A DNA stretch of 64,000 bases from Acidobacteria bacterium UBA2990 (GCA_002347025.1 DEAE01000024.1:239340-303339), one strand, 5' to 3'; shown: positions 53,259-61,762, counted from the stretch's first letter. Notes: generated by a model not told the origin, from the sequence alone. Numbers and translations are program-made.

Positions 53259-54740
53259 TCAAGAGTTGCTAGCGGCAAGTTCTACAAGCATTGCCGTATA
53301 CATCTTTAGATTCAGCTCTAGGCGTTCAGCTGTCATGAATTCATGTTCACTGTGGCCAGTATAAGGTTCATCAGGCATTGCCGGACCGAAGTTGATTCCA
53401 TTGGGAAGAAGTCGAGCTTGGGTTCCTCCTCCGATCGAGATTGGTCCGTTGGCAGGGCGACCGCTATACAAGCGAAAAATGTCCAGAAGCACAGGAATAT
53501 GGGGAGCCGATTGCAGGTGATAGGGTTCTCCAATCTCGAGCGTATAGCTGACAGGCGTTTGGTTCTTGTGCTGCCACTCGTCTAGTGTTTTTCGGATCGT
53601 TTCCTCAACTGTCTTTCCACTGCGTCCCACAGGCCGTCGGATGTTGATCCCAGCTACTATGCTTCCATCGTCAATGTTGCGAAGAGTGGTTAATGCGAGT
53701 GTTAGAGGTCCCATGAAATTATGGGAATATGCTACATTTCCAAAATGTTCTCCGTAGTGGCTTGTTCCGATCAGATCGTTAATGAAACGTATCAGTGTTC
53801 CCGCTGTAGTTGGCGGCCAGCAGTATTTGCCTAAAACTCCAGCGAGCTGCGTGATTGCATTGCGTCCTTCCCATGGCGTTGATGAATGGGCGGCGATGCC
53901 CTTTGCCAGAATACGAGTTGAGTCACCGACAATTTCGAACTCGAAACTCCCTTCGGGTGAATCCTCAAGTTCTTGGAAGAGTGTGGGAATACGATCCGTA
54001 TTTGCTCCAGCGATAAGGGCCTCAGCTTCGGCTGGTATTTGTGACAAGAAGTTTCCTCCGTTGACCGAGGTGAGGCTCGGCTTACCGTAGGGAGTCTTGG
54101 GGGGCGCCTGTGCGGGGAACGTTACGTGGATTGCTCCGGTGCCGCGTTCTCCACTGACTACAGGGTAGAAAGCATCCAGTGCAATGTTTAGATCCGGTGG
54201 TTTCCAGACATCTAAGAATCTTCGGAAAGGTGTCCAGTCTGACTCCTCAGTCAGTGAGATGATTAGCTCGACGCGGCGCTTGCCAGGCAGTTTTTGATCG
54301 CTGAATGCTTTAATGCTATACAGGGCTGCAGCAAGTGGACCCTTGTCGTCTTCTACTCCACGCCCGATTAAGCGACCAGGTTCAGATTGGGTATCAAGAT
54401 GGAAAGGGTCGCCAGCCCATGCGGCATGGTTGGCAGGACGCACATCCGCATGTGTGAGGAGCCCTAGACGGTCATCTGATTGACCAAAGCCCATTACAAC
54501 TGCAGCGCCGTGGTCCTCAAAATCAAGACCCAACTGCTTTGCTGTGCGAGCGAGAAATGTCTTTAGACGTATAAACTCCGGGTGGTCAGTGTTGGCGACT
54601 CCGTCCTTAGCCACAGTGCGAAATTCGACAAGATCCGCGAGAGTCGAGACGACTGAGTCGAAGTAGTGCTGTGCTGCGTGAGCGGCTGCTGATTGAGCGA
54701 CCGGTGATATGTAGCGACTGTGCGTTCTTTCGTTGCCCAT
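53259..54740 (-). CDS. M20-family dipeptidase (PepV-like)
   Basis: A 493-aa metallopeptidase-family enzyme. Metal ligands: LLTHADVRPA (His/Asp), GRGVEDDKGPLAA (bridging Asp) and SLTEESDW (Glu-Glu). GRG-x-x-DDKGP is typical of the PepV/carnosinase type. A large lid domain is in the middle (ending with GGGTQARLLPNGINFGP near residue 455). There is no signal peptide, so it is likely cytosolic and acts on dipeptides or N-acyl amino acids. It diverges from the MATE gene with 188 bases between the starts. Confidence 0.8.
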   Translation of the reverse strand: MGNERTHSRYISPVAQSAAAHAAQHYFDSVVSTLADLVEFRTVAKDGVANTDHPEFIRLKTFLARTAKQLGLDFEDHGAAVVMGFGQSDDRLGLLTHADVRPANHAAWAGDPFHLDTQSEPGRLIGRGVEDDKGPLAAALYSIKAFSDQKLPGKRRVELIISLTEESDWTPFRRFLDVWKPPDLNIALDAFYPVVSGERGTGAIHVTFPAQAPPKTPYGKPSLTSVNGGNFLSQIPAEAEALIAGANTDRIPTLFQELEDSPEGSFEFEIVGDSTRILAKGIAAHSSTPWEGRNAITQLAGVLGKYCWPPTTAGTLIRFINDLIGTSHYGEHFGNVAYSHNFMGPLTLALTTLRNIDDGSIVAGINIRRPVGRSGKTVEETIRKTLDEWQHKNQTPVSYTLEIGEPYHLQSAPHIPVLLDIFRLYSGRPANGPISIGGGTQARLLPNGINFGPAMPDEPYTGHSEHEFMTAERLELNLKMYTAMLVELAASNS

Positions 54741-54928
54741 TAAATTGCAGACTCCGTGGCGTGTGCGGCTTGTTGCATTATGTTCCCGAACTCTGAGGCT
54801 GCCTGAATTTTAATCAATGCATGGAGTTGCTTGCTGCGAATGACAAGCTGTCAGAAAACTCTCGTCAAAGAGTTAAGATCACCCGTTTGTATCAGTTGAA
54901 TCTGTCGTGACTGGAGTGAGAACTCATC

Positions 54929-56281
54929 GTGTTAACTGATCGTAGTGACAAGGCTATGTATAAGCGAATTTGGAAGATTGCTTGGCCGACCATCCTCTAT
55001 AGCATGCTCGAGCTAAGCCTCGGCGCTGCTGATCTTATTATGGTGCGGGGGCTGGGGTATGAGGCGACGGCAGCCATTGGTTTGACGCGGCAGATTGCGT
55101 TTCTAGTGGAGGCTTCAGTGCTGGCTATTGCGACCGGAGTAATCACACTGGTTAGCCAGGGCGTAGGGGCGAGAGATAGTGACCAGATAGAGGGTGTTGT
55201 TCATCAGAGCTCCCGGTTGGTGTTGATCTTGGGAATACCGATAGCGCTGGGAGGGTTCCTGATGAGCCGACCTCTTTTGGTTGCGATGCAGGCTACGGTA
55301 GGCACCTTGAACCAGGGGTTGCCTTATCTCCACATTTATTTTCTTGGCACGGTGTTTCTCTGGTGCAACGTCATTGCGGCTGCCATGTTTCGAGGCACGG
55401 GCGATGCCATGACACCTCTTAAATTTGCTACCGGTATCAGCGTTTTGAACGTGTCGTTGAACTATGTGTTTATCTTCGGCTTAGGCCCCTTACAGCCGCT
55501 CGGTGTTGCGGGAGCCGCATTAGGCACAGTGGCTGCACGTGCCGTTGGTTCTGGCGTATACCTATGGGTACTGGTTAAGGGTGCTGGAAGTCTCCGCCTT
55601 AAGCTCAGACCTTTGTTGGGTTTTGACTGGATACTGGTCAGGCGGATTCTAAGAATCGGTCTTCCGCCTGCCCTGGCTGGAATTGCCCGTAATGGCGCAC
55701 GGGTCGTGTATATGGCTTTGTTGGGTGCAAGTGTCTTGGGAGCTTCGATGCATGCGGCTGCAGGGGTAGGCCTTCAAGTGAGGCTTGTGAGTGTACTTCC
55801 AGCGCTGGCCTTCCAGATAGCGACGGCGACATTGGTGGGACAAGCGATCGGAGCTGGTGACCTTAATCGGGCTGAGGCCTTAGGTCGTCGCAGCGTTCGT
55901 CTGTTGGCTCTCATCATGTTAGGGGTCGTCGGCGCTACCTTTGTTCTTGCTCGGCCGATTGCTATGCTCTTCATAGCGGACACAGAGGTGGCAGCGCTCG
56001 CTGCGACTGTCTTGCGTTGGTTTGCGGTGGCTCAATTCTTTAGTTCCGTCAGCATTTGTACGCAAGGGGCGTTGACCGGAGCTGGCGATACCAAGCCAAT
56101 TTTCCGCTACACGGTCGTTACCCAGTGGGGGTTATTGTTAGCTTTGACGATGATCTTGCTATTCGGTTTTGAGTGGGTGCCCGAAGGGCCATTATTGGCA
56201 TGGGTATTTGCACCATTTGTACAACTTGTTCTAATGCAACGACTTTTCAGATCTGGACGCTGGAAACAGTTCAGTGCCTAG
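54929..56281 (+). CDS. MATE-family multidrug/metabolite exporter
   Basis: A 450-aa membrane protein with 12 hydrophobic spans in two homologous halves. Family marks: WPTILYSMLELSLGAADLIMVRGLG at span 1, ATGVITLVSQGVGARD (span 2 end) and FQIATATLVGQAIGAGD in the second half, the usual QxxGA repeat. Members export cationic compounds by proton or sodium antiport. The start is GTG 54929 with GGAGTGAG upstream. It is 94 bases upstream of pqqA on the same strand and could be co-transcribed, though pqqA may have its own promoter. Confidence 0.88.
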   Translation: MLTDRSDKAMYKRIWKIAWPTILYSMLELSLGAADLIMVRGLGYEATAAIGLTRQIAFLVEASVLAIATGVITLVSQGVGARDSDQIEGVVHQSSRLVLILGIPIALGGFLMSRPLLVAMQATVGTLNQGLPYLHIYFLGTVFLWCNVIAAAMFRGTGDAMTPLKFATGISVLNVSLNYVFIFGLGPLQPLGVAGAALGTVAARAVGSGVYLWVLVKGAGSLRLKLRPLLGFDWILVRRILRIGLPPALAGIARNGARVVYMALLGASVLGASMHAAAGVGLQVRLVSVLPALAFQIATATLVGQAIGAGDLNRAEALGRRSVRLLALIMLGVVGATFVLARPIAMLFIADTEVAALAATVLRWFAVAQFFSSVSICTQGALTGAGDTKPIFRYTVVTQWGLLLALTMILLFGFEWVPEGPLLAWVFAPFVQLVLMQRLFRSGRWKQFSA

Positions 56282-56300
56282 TGACGCGGTCTTTTTCCAC

Positions 56301-56329
56301 TTGCACGACTGGATTCAAACTGTTATCGT
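56301..56329 (+). promoter_or_regulatory. Possible sigma-70-like promoter of pqqA
   Basis: TTGCAC (56301-56306), a 17-base spacer and TATCGT (56324-56329), about 46 bases before the pqqA start. Each hexamer has four of six consensus matches. Confidence 0.3.
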
Positions 56330-56375
56330 TCCTCTTAATTCAGCTAGTTGGAAACTGTATATAAGGAGTTGAAAC

Positions 56376-56450
56376 ATGACTTGGACCAAGCCTGAGATCA
56401 AAGCGATTGCTCTGAACATGGAAGTAACTCTCTACGTTACCGCTCGCTAG
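56376..56450 (+). CDS. pqqA: PQQ precursor peptide PqqA
   Basis: A 24-aa ribosomal peptide, MTWTKPEIKAIALNMEVTLY followed by VTAR. Glu16 and Tyr20 stand in the E-x-x-x-Y spacing; these are the residues crosslinked by PqqE and converted to PQQ. The length (about 23-30 aa) and the WTKP-like N terminus fit known PqqA peptides. AAGGAG lies seven bases before the ATG, a strong ribosome site. It is too short for most ORF finders. pqqC and pqqB are on the opposite strand downstream, and pqqD-pqqE farther on. Confidence 0.93.
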   Translation: MTWTKPEIKAIALNMEVTLYVTAR

Positions 56451-56458
56451 TTCAGACA

Positions 56459-56480
56459 AGAACGTCCATCGGGACGTTCT
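56459..56480 (+). terminator. Hairpin immediately after pqqA
   Basis: AGAACGTCC-ATCG-GGACGTTCT, a perfect 9-bp stem with a tetraloop, eight bases after the pqqA stop. There is no strong T-run, so it may instead be a 3' stabilising hairpin that keeps pqqA mRNA abundant. Confidence 0.55.
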
Positions 56481-56530
56481 GCTGGGTCTTGAGTTTCATA
56501 GCCTAGGCAGAAACCAGACCCAAGCCGGTC

Positions 56531-56569
56531 ATGCGCGTGGGTGCCATTTGTTTTAGGGCCCACGCGCAT
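56531..56569. terminator. Long hairpin between pqqA and pqqC
   Basis: ATGCGCGTGGG (56531-56541) pairs perfectly with CCCACGCGCAT (56559-56569), 11 bp with a 17-base loop, between the convergent pqqA and pqqC genes. TTATTTG follows on the plus strand. Probably a terminator acting on one or both strands. Confidence 0.5.
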
Positions 56570-56718
56570 TATTTGTGTACCGGTAACCAGAGACGGCAGT
56601 CCCTCGGATTTTCCGGCCTAAGTTTTGACCTCTTGACCAAAACCAAATGACCTTTCACGATGGCCCTAAACCAGTAAAATGATAGGGTGGCTGTTTGAGC
56701 TCAACCCCCCTCTGAAAC

Positions 56719-57447
56719 TCAGGCAATATTGTGGTAGGGAGGCCTGTGCTCGACATACGCCATCCACATACAATCGAGCATCGTCCACAGTACGTCCAAT
56801 TTGAACTGCAATACCTCTAGCATAGCTTCCTGCTGGCGCCTGGTCTCGCAGTAGTCCAGCGTGATATTCAAACCGTGAACCACATCCCGCCGAGCTTCTG
56901 ATAAACGTTTGCGGAAATAGTTGTAACCTTGCTCTGATATCCAGGGATAGTGTTTGGGCCAGTTGTCCAGACGCCGTTGGTGGATGGTTGGTGCAAAAAG
57001 TTCAGTTAATGAGGAGGCTGCAGCTATTTCCCAAGGTTGATGCCTAGCGAAATTGACGTATGCATCGATTGCGAATTTGACACCGGGGAGCAGGTGCTGT
57101 TGAGACCATAGTTCGTCGCGGGTGAGCCCTACCGCCTCTCCTAGTTGCAGCCAAGCTTCTATTCCGCCTTCAGCATTTTTGGCGCCGTCGTGGTCAATGA
57201 TTCTTTTGATCCATTCTCTACGAATCTCGCGGTCCCAGCAGTTGGACATCACCGCGGCATCCTTGACTGGTATAGCCACTTGATAATAGAAGCGGTTAGC
57301 GACCCAGCCTTGGATGGCTGTCTTATCCAGCTTCCCTGAGTGCATTAGGACATGAAACTCATGGTTCGCGTGGTAGTACTTTTCCTTTCCGCGTAATTGC
57401 AACTCGAATTCCTCACGAGTCCAAGGTGTGGTGGGCGTCTCATTCAT
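56719..57447 (-). CDS. pqqC: Pyrroloquinoline-quinone synthase
   Basis: A 242-aa cofactor-free oxidase that closes the ring and does the eight-electron oxidation giving PQQ. It has the all-helical TENA/THI-4-like fold. Seen: YYHANHEFHVLMHSGKL near residue 23, GWVANRFYYQVAIPVKDAAVMSNC, HDGAKNAEGGIEAWLQL and YNYFRKRLSEARRDVVHGL. These contain the His and Arg residues of the active pocket. It is co-oriented with pqqB, which lies about 100 bases upstream. Confidence 0.94.
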   Translation of the reverse strand: MNETPTTPWTREEFELQLRGKEKYYHANHEFHVLMHSGKLDKTAIQGWVANRFYYQVAIPVKDAAVMSNCWDREIRREWIKRIIDHDGAKNAEGGIEAWLQLGEAVGLTRDELWSQQHLLPGVKFAIDAYVNFARHQPWEIAAASSLTELFAPTIHQRRLDNWPKHYPWISEQGYNYFRKRLSEARRDVVHGLNITLDYCETRRQQEAMLEVLQFKLDVLWTMLDCMWMAYVEHRPPYHNIA

Positions 57448-57554
57448 TATGGTTTCTCTTCATCGAGGCCGTTTGTTGTGATGATACCACCCAGATAAAT
57501 ACCAGAAAGGAAAGGTCGTCAACACTTTGCATATTGTGCTCTGGTCAACTGAAC

Positions 57555-58469
57555 CTAGAGGGTGATATCCATGCCATCGTAAGCAATTTGGATCCCAGCA
57601 TTAACAAGTTCAGCGTGCTCCTGTGAGTCTTCATCCAGTATTGGATTGGTGTTGTTAATGTGGATAACAATCTTTCGAGGACAATTCAAGGATTGAAGGA
57701 TATCGATCATCCCGCCTTTCCCGGATTGGTTTAAATGACCCATATCTTGAGCCCGCTTGTCGCTGATTCCCTCTCGAGATAGCTCATTGTCTGTCCATAC
57801 GGTCCCGTCGACCAGAATACAGTCAGCTGCTTCCATATAGCGTCTTACATGGGGCTCAAGCTCACCCAACCCTGGAGCATAAAATAGGTTTTTCCCACTT
57901 TCTGTATCTTCTAGTCTCATACCGATGTTGTTACCAGGTACTGTATTGTGACGGTGGGGTGAATAGGGGGGAGCTTCGCTCTTCAATGGTACCGCCGTGA
58001 ACCGGAGACCATTCGCTTTCGGTACGGTGAATGACCTCTCGTCAATAGGGACTTCATGCCAATTCACTCCCTGAAAATGAGAGAGGATATTGAATAAAGG
58101 GTAACCTGTAGTCAGGTCTTCCTGGACAGCTCTGGTGCAATACACGTTCCAAGGTTCAGTGTGCTCTCGAAGAACAACCAAGCCGGTTGTGTGATCGATT
58201 TGGGCATCAACTAACACTACGGCACAAATGCCTGTGTCGCGGACTGCTCGCCCTGGCTGTAAAGGTGGGAATGAGGCTAGTTGTTGTCTTATGTCTGGTG
58301 AAGCATTGAAGAGGACCCAATCTACGCCGTTACTACTAACGGTGATCGAGGATTGAGTTCGGGCCTTTCCATTTAGGGTTCCGTCGCGGAGTCGTTTGCA
58401 GTTTCGGCAGTTACAGTTCCACTGAGGGAATCCTCCCCCTGCGGCCGAACCAAGTACGTGAACAAACAT
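57555..58469 (-). CDS. pqqB: PQQ biosynthesis protein PqqB
   Basis: A 304-aa protein of the metallo-beta-lactamase fold; PqqB hydroxylates the tyrosine part of the diamino-acid intermediate. N-terminal VLGSAAGGGFPQWNCNCRNC holds the structural zinc cysteines. IDHTTGLVVLREH near residue 91 and VIHINNTNPILDEDS near the C terminus are family signatures. It heads the pqqB-pqqC unit on the minus strand, divergent from pqqD. Confidence 0.94.
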   Translation of the reverse strand: MFVHVLGSAAGGGFPQWNCNCRNCKRLRDGTLNGKARTQSSITVSSNGVDWVLFNASPDIRQQLASFPPLQPGRAVRDTGICAVVLVDAQIDHTTGLVVLREHTEPWNVYCTRAVQEDLTTGYPLFNILSHFQGVNWHEVPIDERSFTVPKANGLRFTAVPLKSEAPPYSPHRHNTVPGNNIGMRLEDTESGKNLFYAPGLGELEPHVRRYMEAADCILVDGTVWTDNELSREGISDKRAQDMGHLNQSGKGGMIDILQSLNCPRKIVIHINNTNPILDEDSQEHAELVNAGIQIAYDGMDITL

Positions 58470-58768
58470 AGTTATGGCCCCAATAAGTTACGGTGTCGAC
58501 TGAGCTTGATTATATCGATGCGTGCTTGGCTGGTTAGACCGACGTCTGACACCAAATCCCAATATTCCAGGTGGCTCCCTTATCACACAGGGTATCGGTA
58601 ACTCGCAGAGCTTCAGGCTCAGGCTTGGCGGGGCTGTAGCCACTTTTGGCCTCGCTAAATAAACACTAACACTAACTGCCTCTGGATGTCTCTTTCAGGG
58701 AAGGAACAGCTTCCTGTTCGTTGTATTATCAAGAGCGTGAAATACTGGTTGCCGTTGCAAGGAAAGCT
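58470..58768. promoter_or_regulatory. Divergent control region between pqqB and pqqD
   Basis: About 300 bases that must hold the promoters of pqqB-pqqC (-) and pqqD-pqqE (+). A 6-bp hairpin GAACAG-CTTC-CTGTTC (58704-58719) lies 49 bases before pqqD, and a short CACTAA-CACTAA direct repeat lies near 58665. No clear promoter boxes. Confidence 0.35.
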
Positions 58769-59053
58769 ATGACACAAAAATTTCCTATTACCTATCCGGT
58801 TCTCGCGACTGGTACGCGCTACCGTTGGGACAAAGTGCGCAATCAACACCAGCTGGTGTTTCCTGAAGGCATGATGGTGCTGAACGAACCTGGCCGGGCT
58901 ATCGTGAAGTTGTGTGATGGTCGATCCACTGATGATTTGATTGCGGCATTGAAAGAGACTTATCCTGGGTCAGAACCAAGCGACGATGTTTTTGAATTTC
59001 TCGACCAGTTGGCTGAGAGGGGCCTAATTCATGATGGATCCGTTGACGACTAG
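58769..59053 (+). CDS. pqqD: PQQ peptide chaperone PqqD
   Basis: A 94-aa protein that binds PqqA and hands it to PqqE (a RiPP recognition element). The winged-helix fold shows in RYRWDKVRNQHQLVFPEGMMVLNEPGRAIVKLCDG-type sequence, followed by TDDLIAALKETY. ATG 58769 is chosen, with AAGGAAAG just upstream; a frame opening at 58721 adds 16 residues with no ribosome site. It overlaps pqqE by 23 bases, so the two are coupled. Confidence 0.92.
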   Translation: MTQKFPITYPVLATGTRYRWDKVRNQHQLVFPEGMMVLNEPGRAIVKLCDGRSTDDLIAALKETYPGSEPSDDVFEFLDQLAERGLIHDGSVDD

Positions 59054-60122
59054 ACCGCTGGCATTGCTGGCTGAAGTCACGTACCGGTGCCCGCTGCAGT
59101 GCCCCTATTGCAGCAATCCGCTAGAGCTGGGTCGGTATCGTAAGGAGCTTGATACGAGCACGTGGGTGAGAGTCTTTAGGGAAGCGGCTGAGTTGGGAGT
59201 TGTACAACTGCATCTATCTGGTGGCGAGCCATTGGTGCGTCGAGACATCATGGAGCTTGTGCAGGAGGCTAGCCGCGCCGGGCTGTATACCAACATGAGT
59301 ACTGGTGCGACTGTGGTCGATGATCGAAAGCTTGAACAATTGCGAGAAGCTGGTTTGGACCATCTGCAGGTCAGTCTTTTAGACACTGAGCCGGAGTCGA
59401 ATGATCGTCTCGCTGGCGCTGCTTCTTTTGACCGGAAACGGCAAGCAGTATTGGGTGCTAAGCGCCTGGGGTTTCCAGTGACGCTAAACGTCGTGCTCCA
59501 TCGACAGAACTTAGATCGTATTGCGGAGGTGATCGCGATTGCACAGGAGTGGAAAGTGAATCGGCTTGAACTAGCCCACACACAGTACACAGGCTGGGCC
59601 TTCCGCAACAGGGCCGCGTTGATGCCGACGCGCAAGCAGCTCGAGCGAGCTCATGAGGTGGTTGAGAGAGCGCGCGCAGCTGGTACCGGCGGAGTGGATG
59701 TTTTACATGTGCTTCCAGACTACTATTTCGACCAGTATCCCAAAGCTTGTCTGCAAGGTTGGGGGATGGTCTCCATGAGCGTTGCTCCAGATGGGTTCGT
59801 GCTGCCCTGCCAAACGGCTCGGGAAATACCGGGCTTGGAATTCCCAAATGTGTCTGAATACTCACTCGAGCAGATCTGGACAGGTGCCCCGGTATTCAAG
59901 CGTTTTCGAGGGACGGATTGGATGCCTGAACCCTGCCGGAGTTGCGACAAGAAAGAGGTCGATTTCGGTGGGTGTCGATGCCAGGCGTTCTTGATGACCG
60001 GAGATGTAAATGCCACAGATCCTGTATGCCAGTTGTCCCCCCAGCACCACCTTGTTGATGAGGCACTGAAAGAAGCTGAGCAGGATGCTCCACCTCTTCA
60101 CTTTCGTGTGATGTCTTCCTAG
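59031..60122 (+). CDS. pqqE: PqqA peptide cyclase, radical SAM enzyme
   Basis: A 363-aa radical SAM/SPASM enzyme that forms the carbon-carbon bond between Glu and Tyr of PqqA. The SAM cluster motif is CPLQCPYC (Cys20, Cys24, Cys27). LHLSGGEPLVRRD follows at residues 62-74. The auxiliary iron-sulfur domain near the C terminus has CLQGWGMVS, LPCQTA, CRSCDKKEVDFGGCRCQAF. All expected cysteines seem present. The start ATG lies within pqqD. The downstream gene, CoA-transferase A, is on the other strand. Confidence 0.95.
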   Translation: MMDPLTTRPLALLAEVTYRCPLQCPYCSNPLELGRYRKELDTSTWVRVFREAAELGVVQLHLSGGEPLVRRDIMELVQEASRAGLYTNMSTGATVVDDRKLEQLREAGLDHLQVSLLDTEPESNDRLAGAASFDRKRQAVLGAKRLGFPVTLNVVLHRQNLDRIAEVIAIAQEWKVNRLELAHTQYTGWAFRNRAALMPTRKQLERAHEVVERARAAGTGGVDVLHVLPDYYFDQYPKACLQGWGMVSMSVAPDGFVLPCQTAREIPGLEFPNVSEYSLEQIWTGAPVFKRFRGTDWMPEPCRSCDKKEVDFGGCRCQAFLMTGDVNATDPVCQLSPQHHLVDEALKEAEQDAPPLHFRVMSS

Positions 60123-60131
60123 TCTCGTGTT

Positions 60132-60836
60132 CTAACCGTTAGGTCTGGTTTTTCTGCGTTCGATTACTTTTTCTTGGTTTTCTCCAATCACCACTCGCTC
60201 CACATAAATGCCAGGGGTGTGCACTAGATCCGGATCAATGCTGCCTACCGGGACTATTTCTTCAACTTCGGCCACGGTCACTCGACCGGCTTCGGCCATC
60301 GGAGGGTTGAAGTTGCGGGCTGTCATTCTATAGATGAGATTGCCTTCTTCGTCAGCTTTCCAAGCTTTGATTAGGGCAACATCAGCTCTTAGTGCGGTTT
60401 CTAATACACACCAGCTATTGTCAAACTCTCGAGCCTCTTTGCCTTCGGTGAGCGGAGTTCCATAACCTGTCGGGGTGAAAAAGGCGGCTATTCCGGCTCC
60501 TCCGGCTCGAATTCGTTCTGCCATGGTTCCTTGAGGATTCAGTTCTACTTCGATGGTGCCTTCAAGCATTTGCCGCTCGAACAACTTGTTCTCACCCACA
60601 TAACTGGCAATCATTTTGTCGATTTGCCTACTCTCGAGTAACAGGCCTAAGCCACCGCCATCCACACCGGCATTATTACTGATGCAGGTCAGTTGTTTGA
60701 CTGCAGCGTCACGCAGTGCTTGCACCAGATTTTGAGGCACACCGCAGAGGCCGAAGCCACCGACCATTACTGTCATACCGTCGTGAAGCAACCCTGCGAG
60801 TGCCTCTGTTGAGTTTGAGTAGACCTTCTTTCCCAT
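60132..60836 (-). CDS. scoA: 3-oxoacid CoA-transferase subunit A
   Basis: Alpha subunit (234 aa) of the same class of CoA-transferase as the product of 52442-53098. The CoA-binding region is MVGGFGLCGVPQNLV near residues 22-36, with FFTPTGYGTPL in the middle and ARNFNPPMAEAGRVTVAEVEEIV later. Normally scoA directly precedes scoB; here about 7 kb lies between. It follows the 2-hydroxy-acid dehydrogenase gene by 29 bases, so these may be one transcript. Confidence 0.9.
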   Translation of the reverse strand: MGKKVYSNSTEALAGLLHDGMTVMVGGFGLCGVPQNLVQALRDAAVKQLTCISNNAGVDGGGLGLLLESRQIDKMIASYVGENKLFERQMLEGTIEVELNPQGTMAERIRAGGAGIAAFFTPTGYGTPLTEGKEAREFDNSWCVLETALRADVALIKAWKADEEGNLIYRMTARNFNPPMAEAGRVTVAEVEEIVPVGSIDPDLVHTPGIYVERVVIGENQEKVIERRKTRPNG

Positions 60837-60865
60837 CGTGTTCTCCGCTCTGTTTTTTTTAAAGA

Positions 60866-61762
60866 CTACCCTTTCATAGGACCGTCTGGCACCCCAGCCC
60901 CCCGCCTGACGAAACGTGCGAGGTTGGACATGTCCTCGTCGCCGAAGCCTTGGGCTATCAATCCATCTTCAATGGTTGCCACGAGACTTGCTATTTGAAC
61001 TGGGACCTCAAAGGTGCGGGCTGTTTCGAGGGCTATTCCTAGGTCCTTGCGGTGTAGTCGTGTACGAAATCCAAGGGGGTAAGTGTCGTTAAGCATATTT
61101 CCAGACCGATTCTGGAGAATCCATGAGCCTGCTACACCGCCACCGATCGCTTCGACGACTTTTTCTGGATTGGCGCCTGCCTTGCTGGCGAGTGTTAGTG
61201 CTTCGCCAAGGGCAAGGAAGGTTCCAGCGATGACTACTTGATTGGCTACTTTGGCAATCTGACCGGCACCAACCGCACCTATGTGGGTAATTTTGGCTCC
61301 CAAAACTTCAAGAACCGGCTTTGCTCGGTCGAAGTCTGCCTCGCTACCACCGCACATGATTGCCAATGTTCCCTTGATAGCTCCTTCTGAGCCACCCGAT
61401 ACCGGAGCATCTACGTAGCCGATGCCCTTTTCTGCAAAGCGGGTGGCAATTTCACGAGTTGCTGCAGGTGCAATGGATGAGCAGTCAATGACCAGCCCGC
61501 CGTTGCGAAGGCCGTTGATGGCGCCTGTTTCGGAATCGAGTAGAACCCGCTCCACGTCTGGGGTGTCTGACACGCAAGTCAACACAATGTCCACCTCACG
61601 GGCTGCAGCTGCCGGGTTTTCTGCCCGTGTTGCTCCTTCGGCTGCTAAAGGCTCCTCTCGTTCACGAGTCCGATTGTTGACTACGACACGGTGTCCCGCT
61701 TTAAGGAGGTTTCTGGCCATTGGAGCGCCCATTGTTCCCATGCCGATCACAGCGATATTCAT
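60866..61762 (-). CDS. Beta-hydroxyacid dehydrogenase (3-hydroxyisobutyrate dehydrogenase/tartronate semialdehyde reductase family)
   Basis: A 298-aa NAD(P)-dependent dehydrogenase. N-terminal AVIGMGTMGAPMARNLLKAGH is the nucleotide-binding motif, VDAPVSGGSEGA is the substrate-binding loop, and GAVGAGQIAKVANQV carries the catalytic Lys. Substrate choice between 3-hydroxyisobutyrate and tartronate semialdehyde is open; pairing with CoA-transferase leans slightly toward valine or ketone metabolism. ATG 61762 is fixed by AAGGAG nine bases upstream; a longer frame to 61981 is not. Confidence 0.87.
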   Translation of the reverse strand: MNIAVIGMGTMGAPMARNLLKAGHRVVVNNRTREREEPLAAEGATRAENPAAAAREVDIVLTCVSDTPDVERVLLDSETGAINGLRNGGLVIDCSSIAPAATREIATRFAEKGIGYVDAPVSGGSEGAIKGTLAIMCGGSEADFDRAKPVLEVLGAKITHIGAVGAGQIAKVANQVVIAGTFLALGEALTLASKAGANPEKVVEAIGGGVAGSWILQNRSGNMLNDTYPLGFRTRLHRKDLGIALETARTFEVPVQIASLVATIEDGLIAQGFGDEDMSNLARFVRRGAGVPDGPMKG

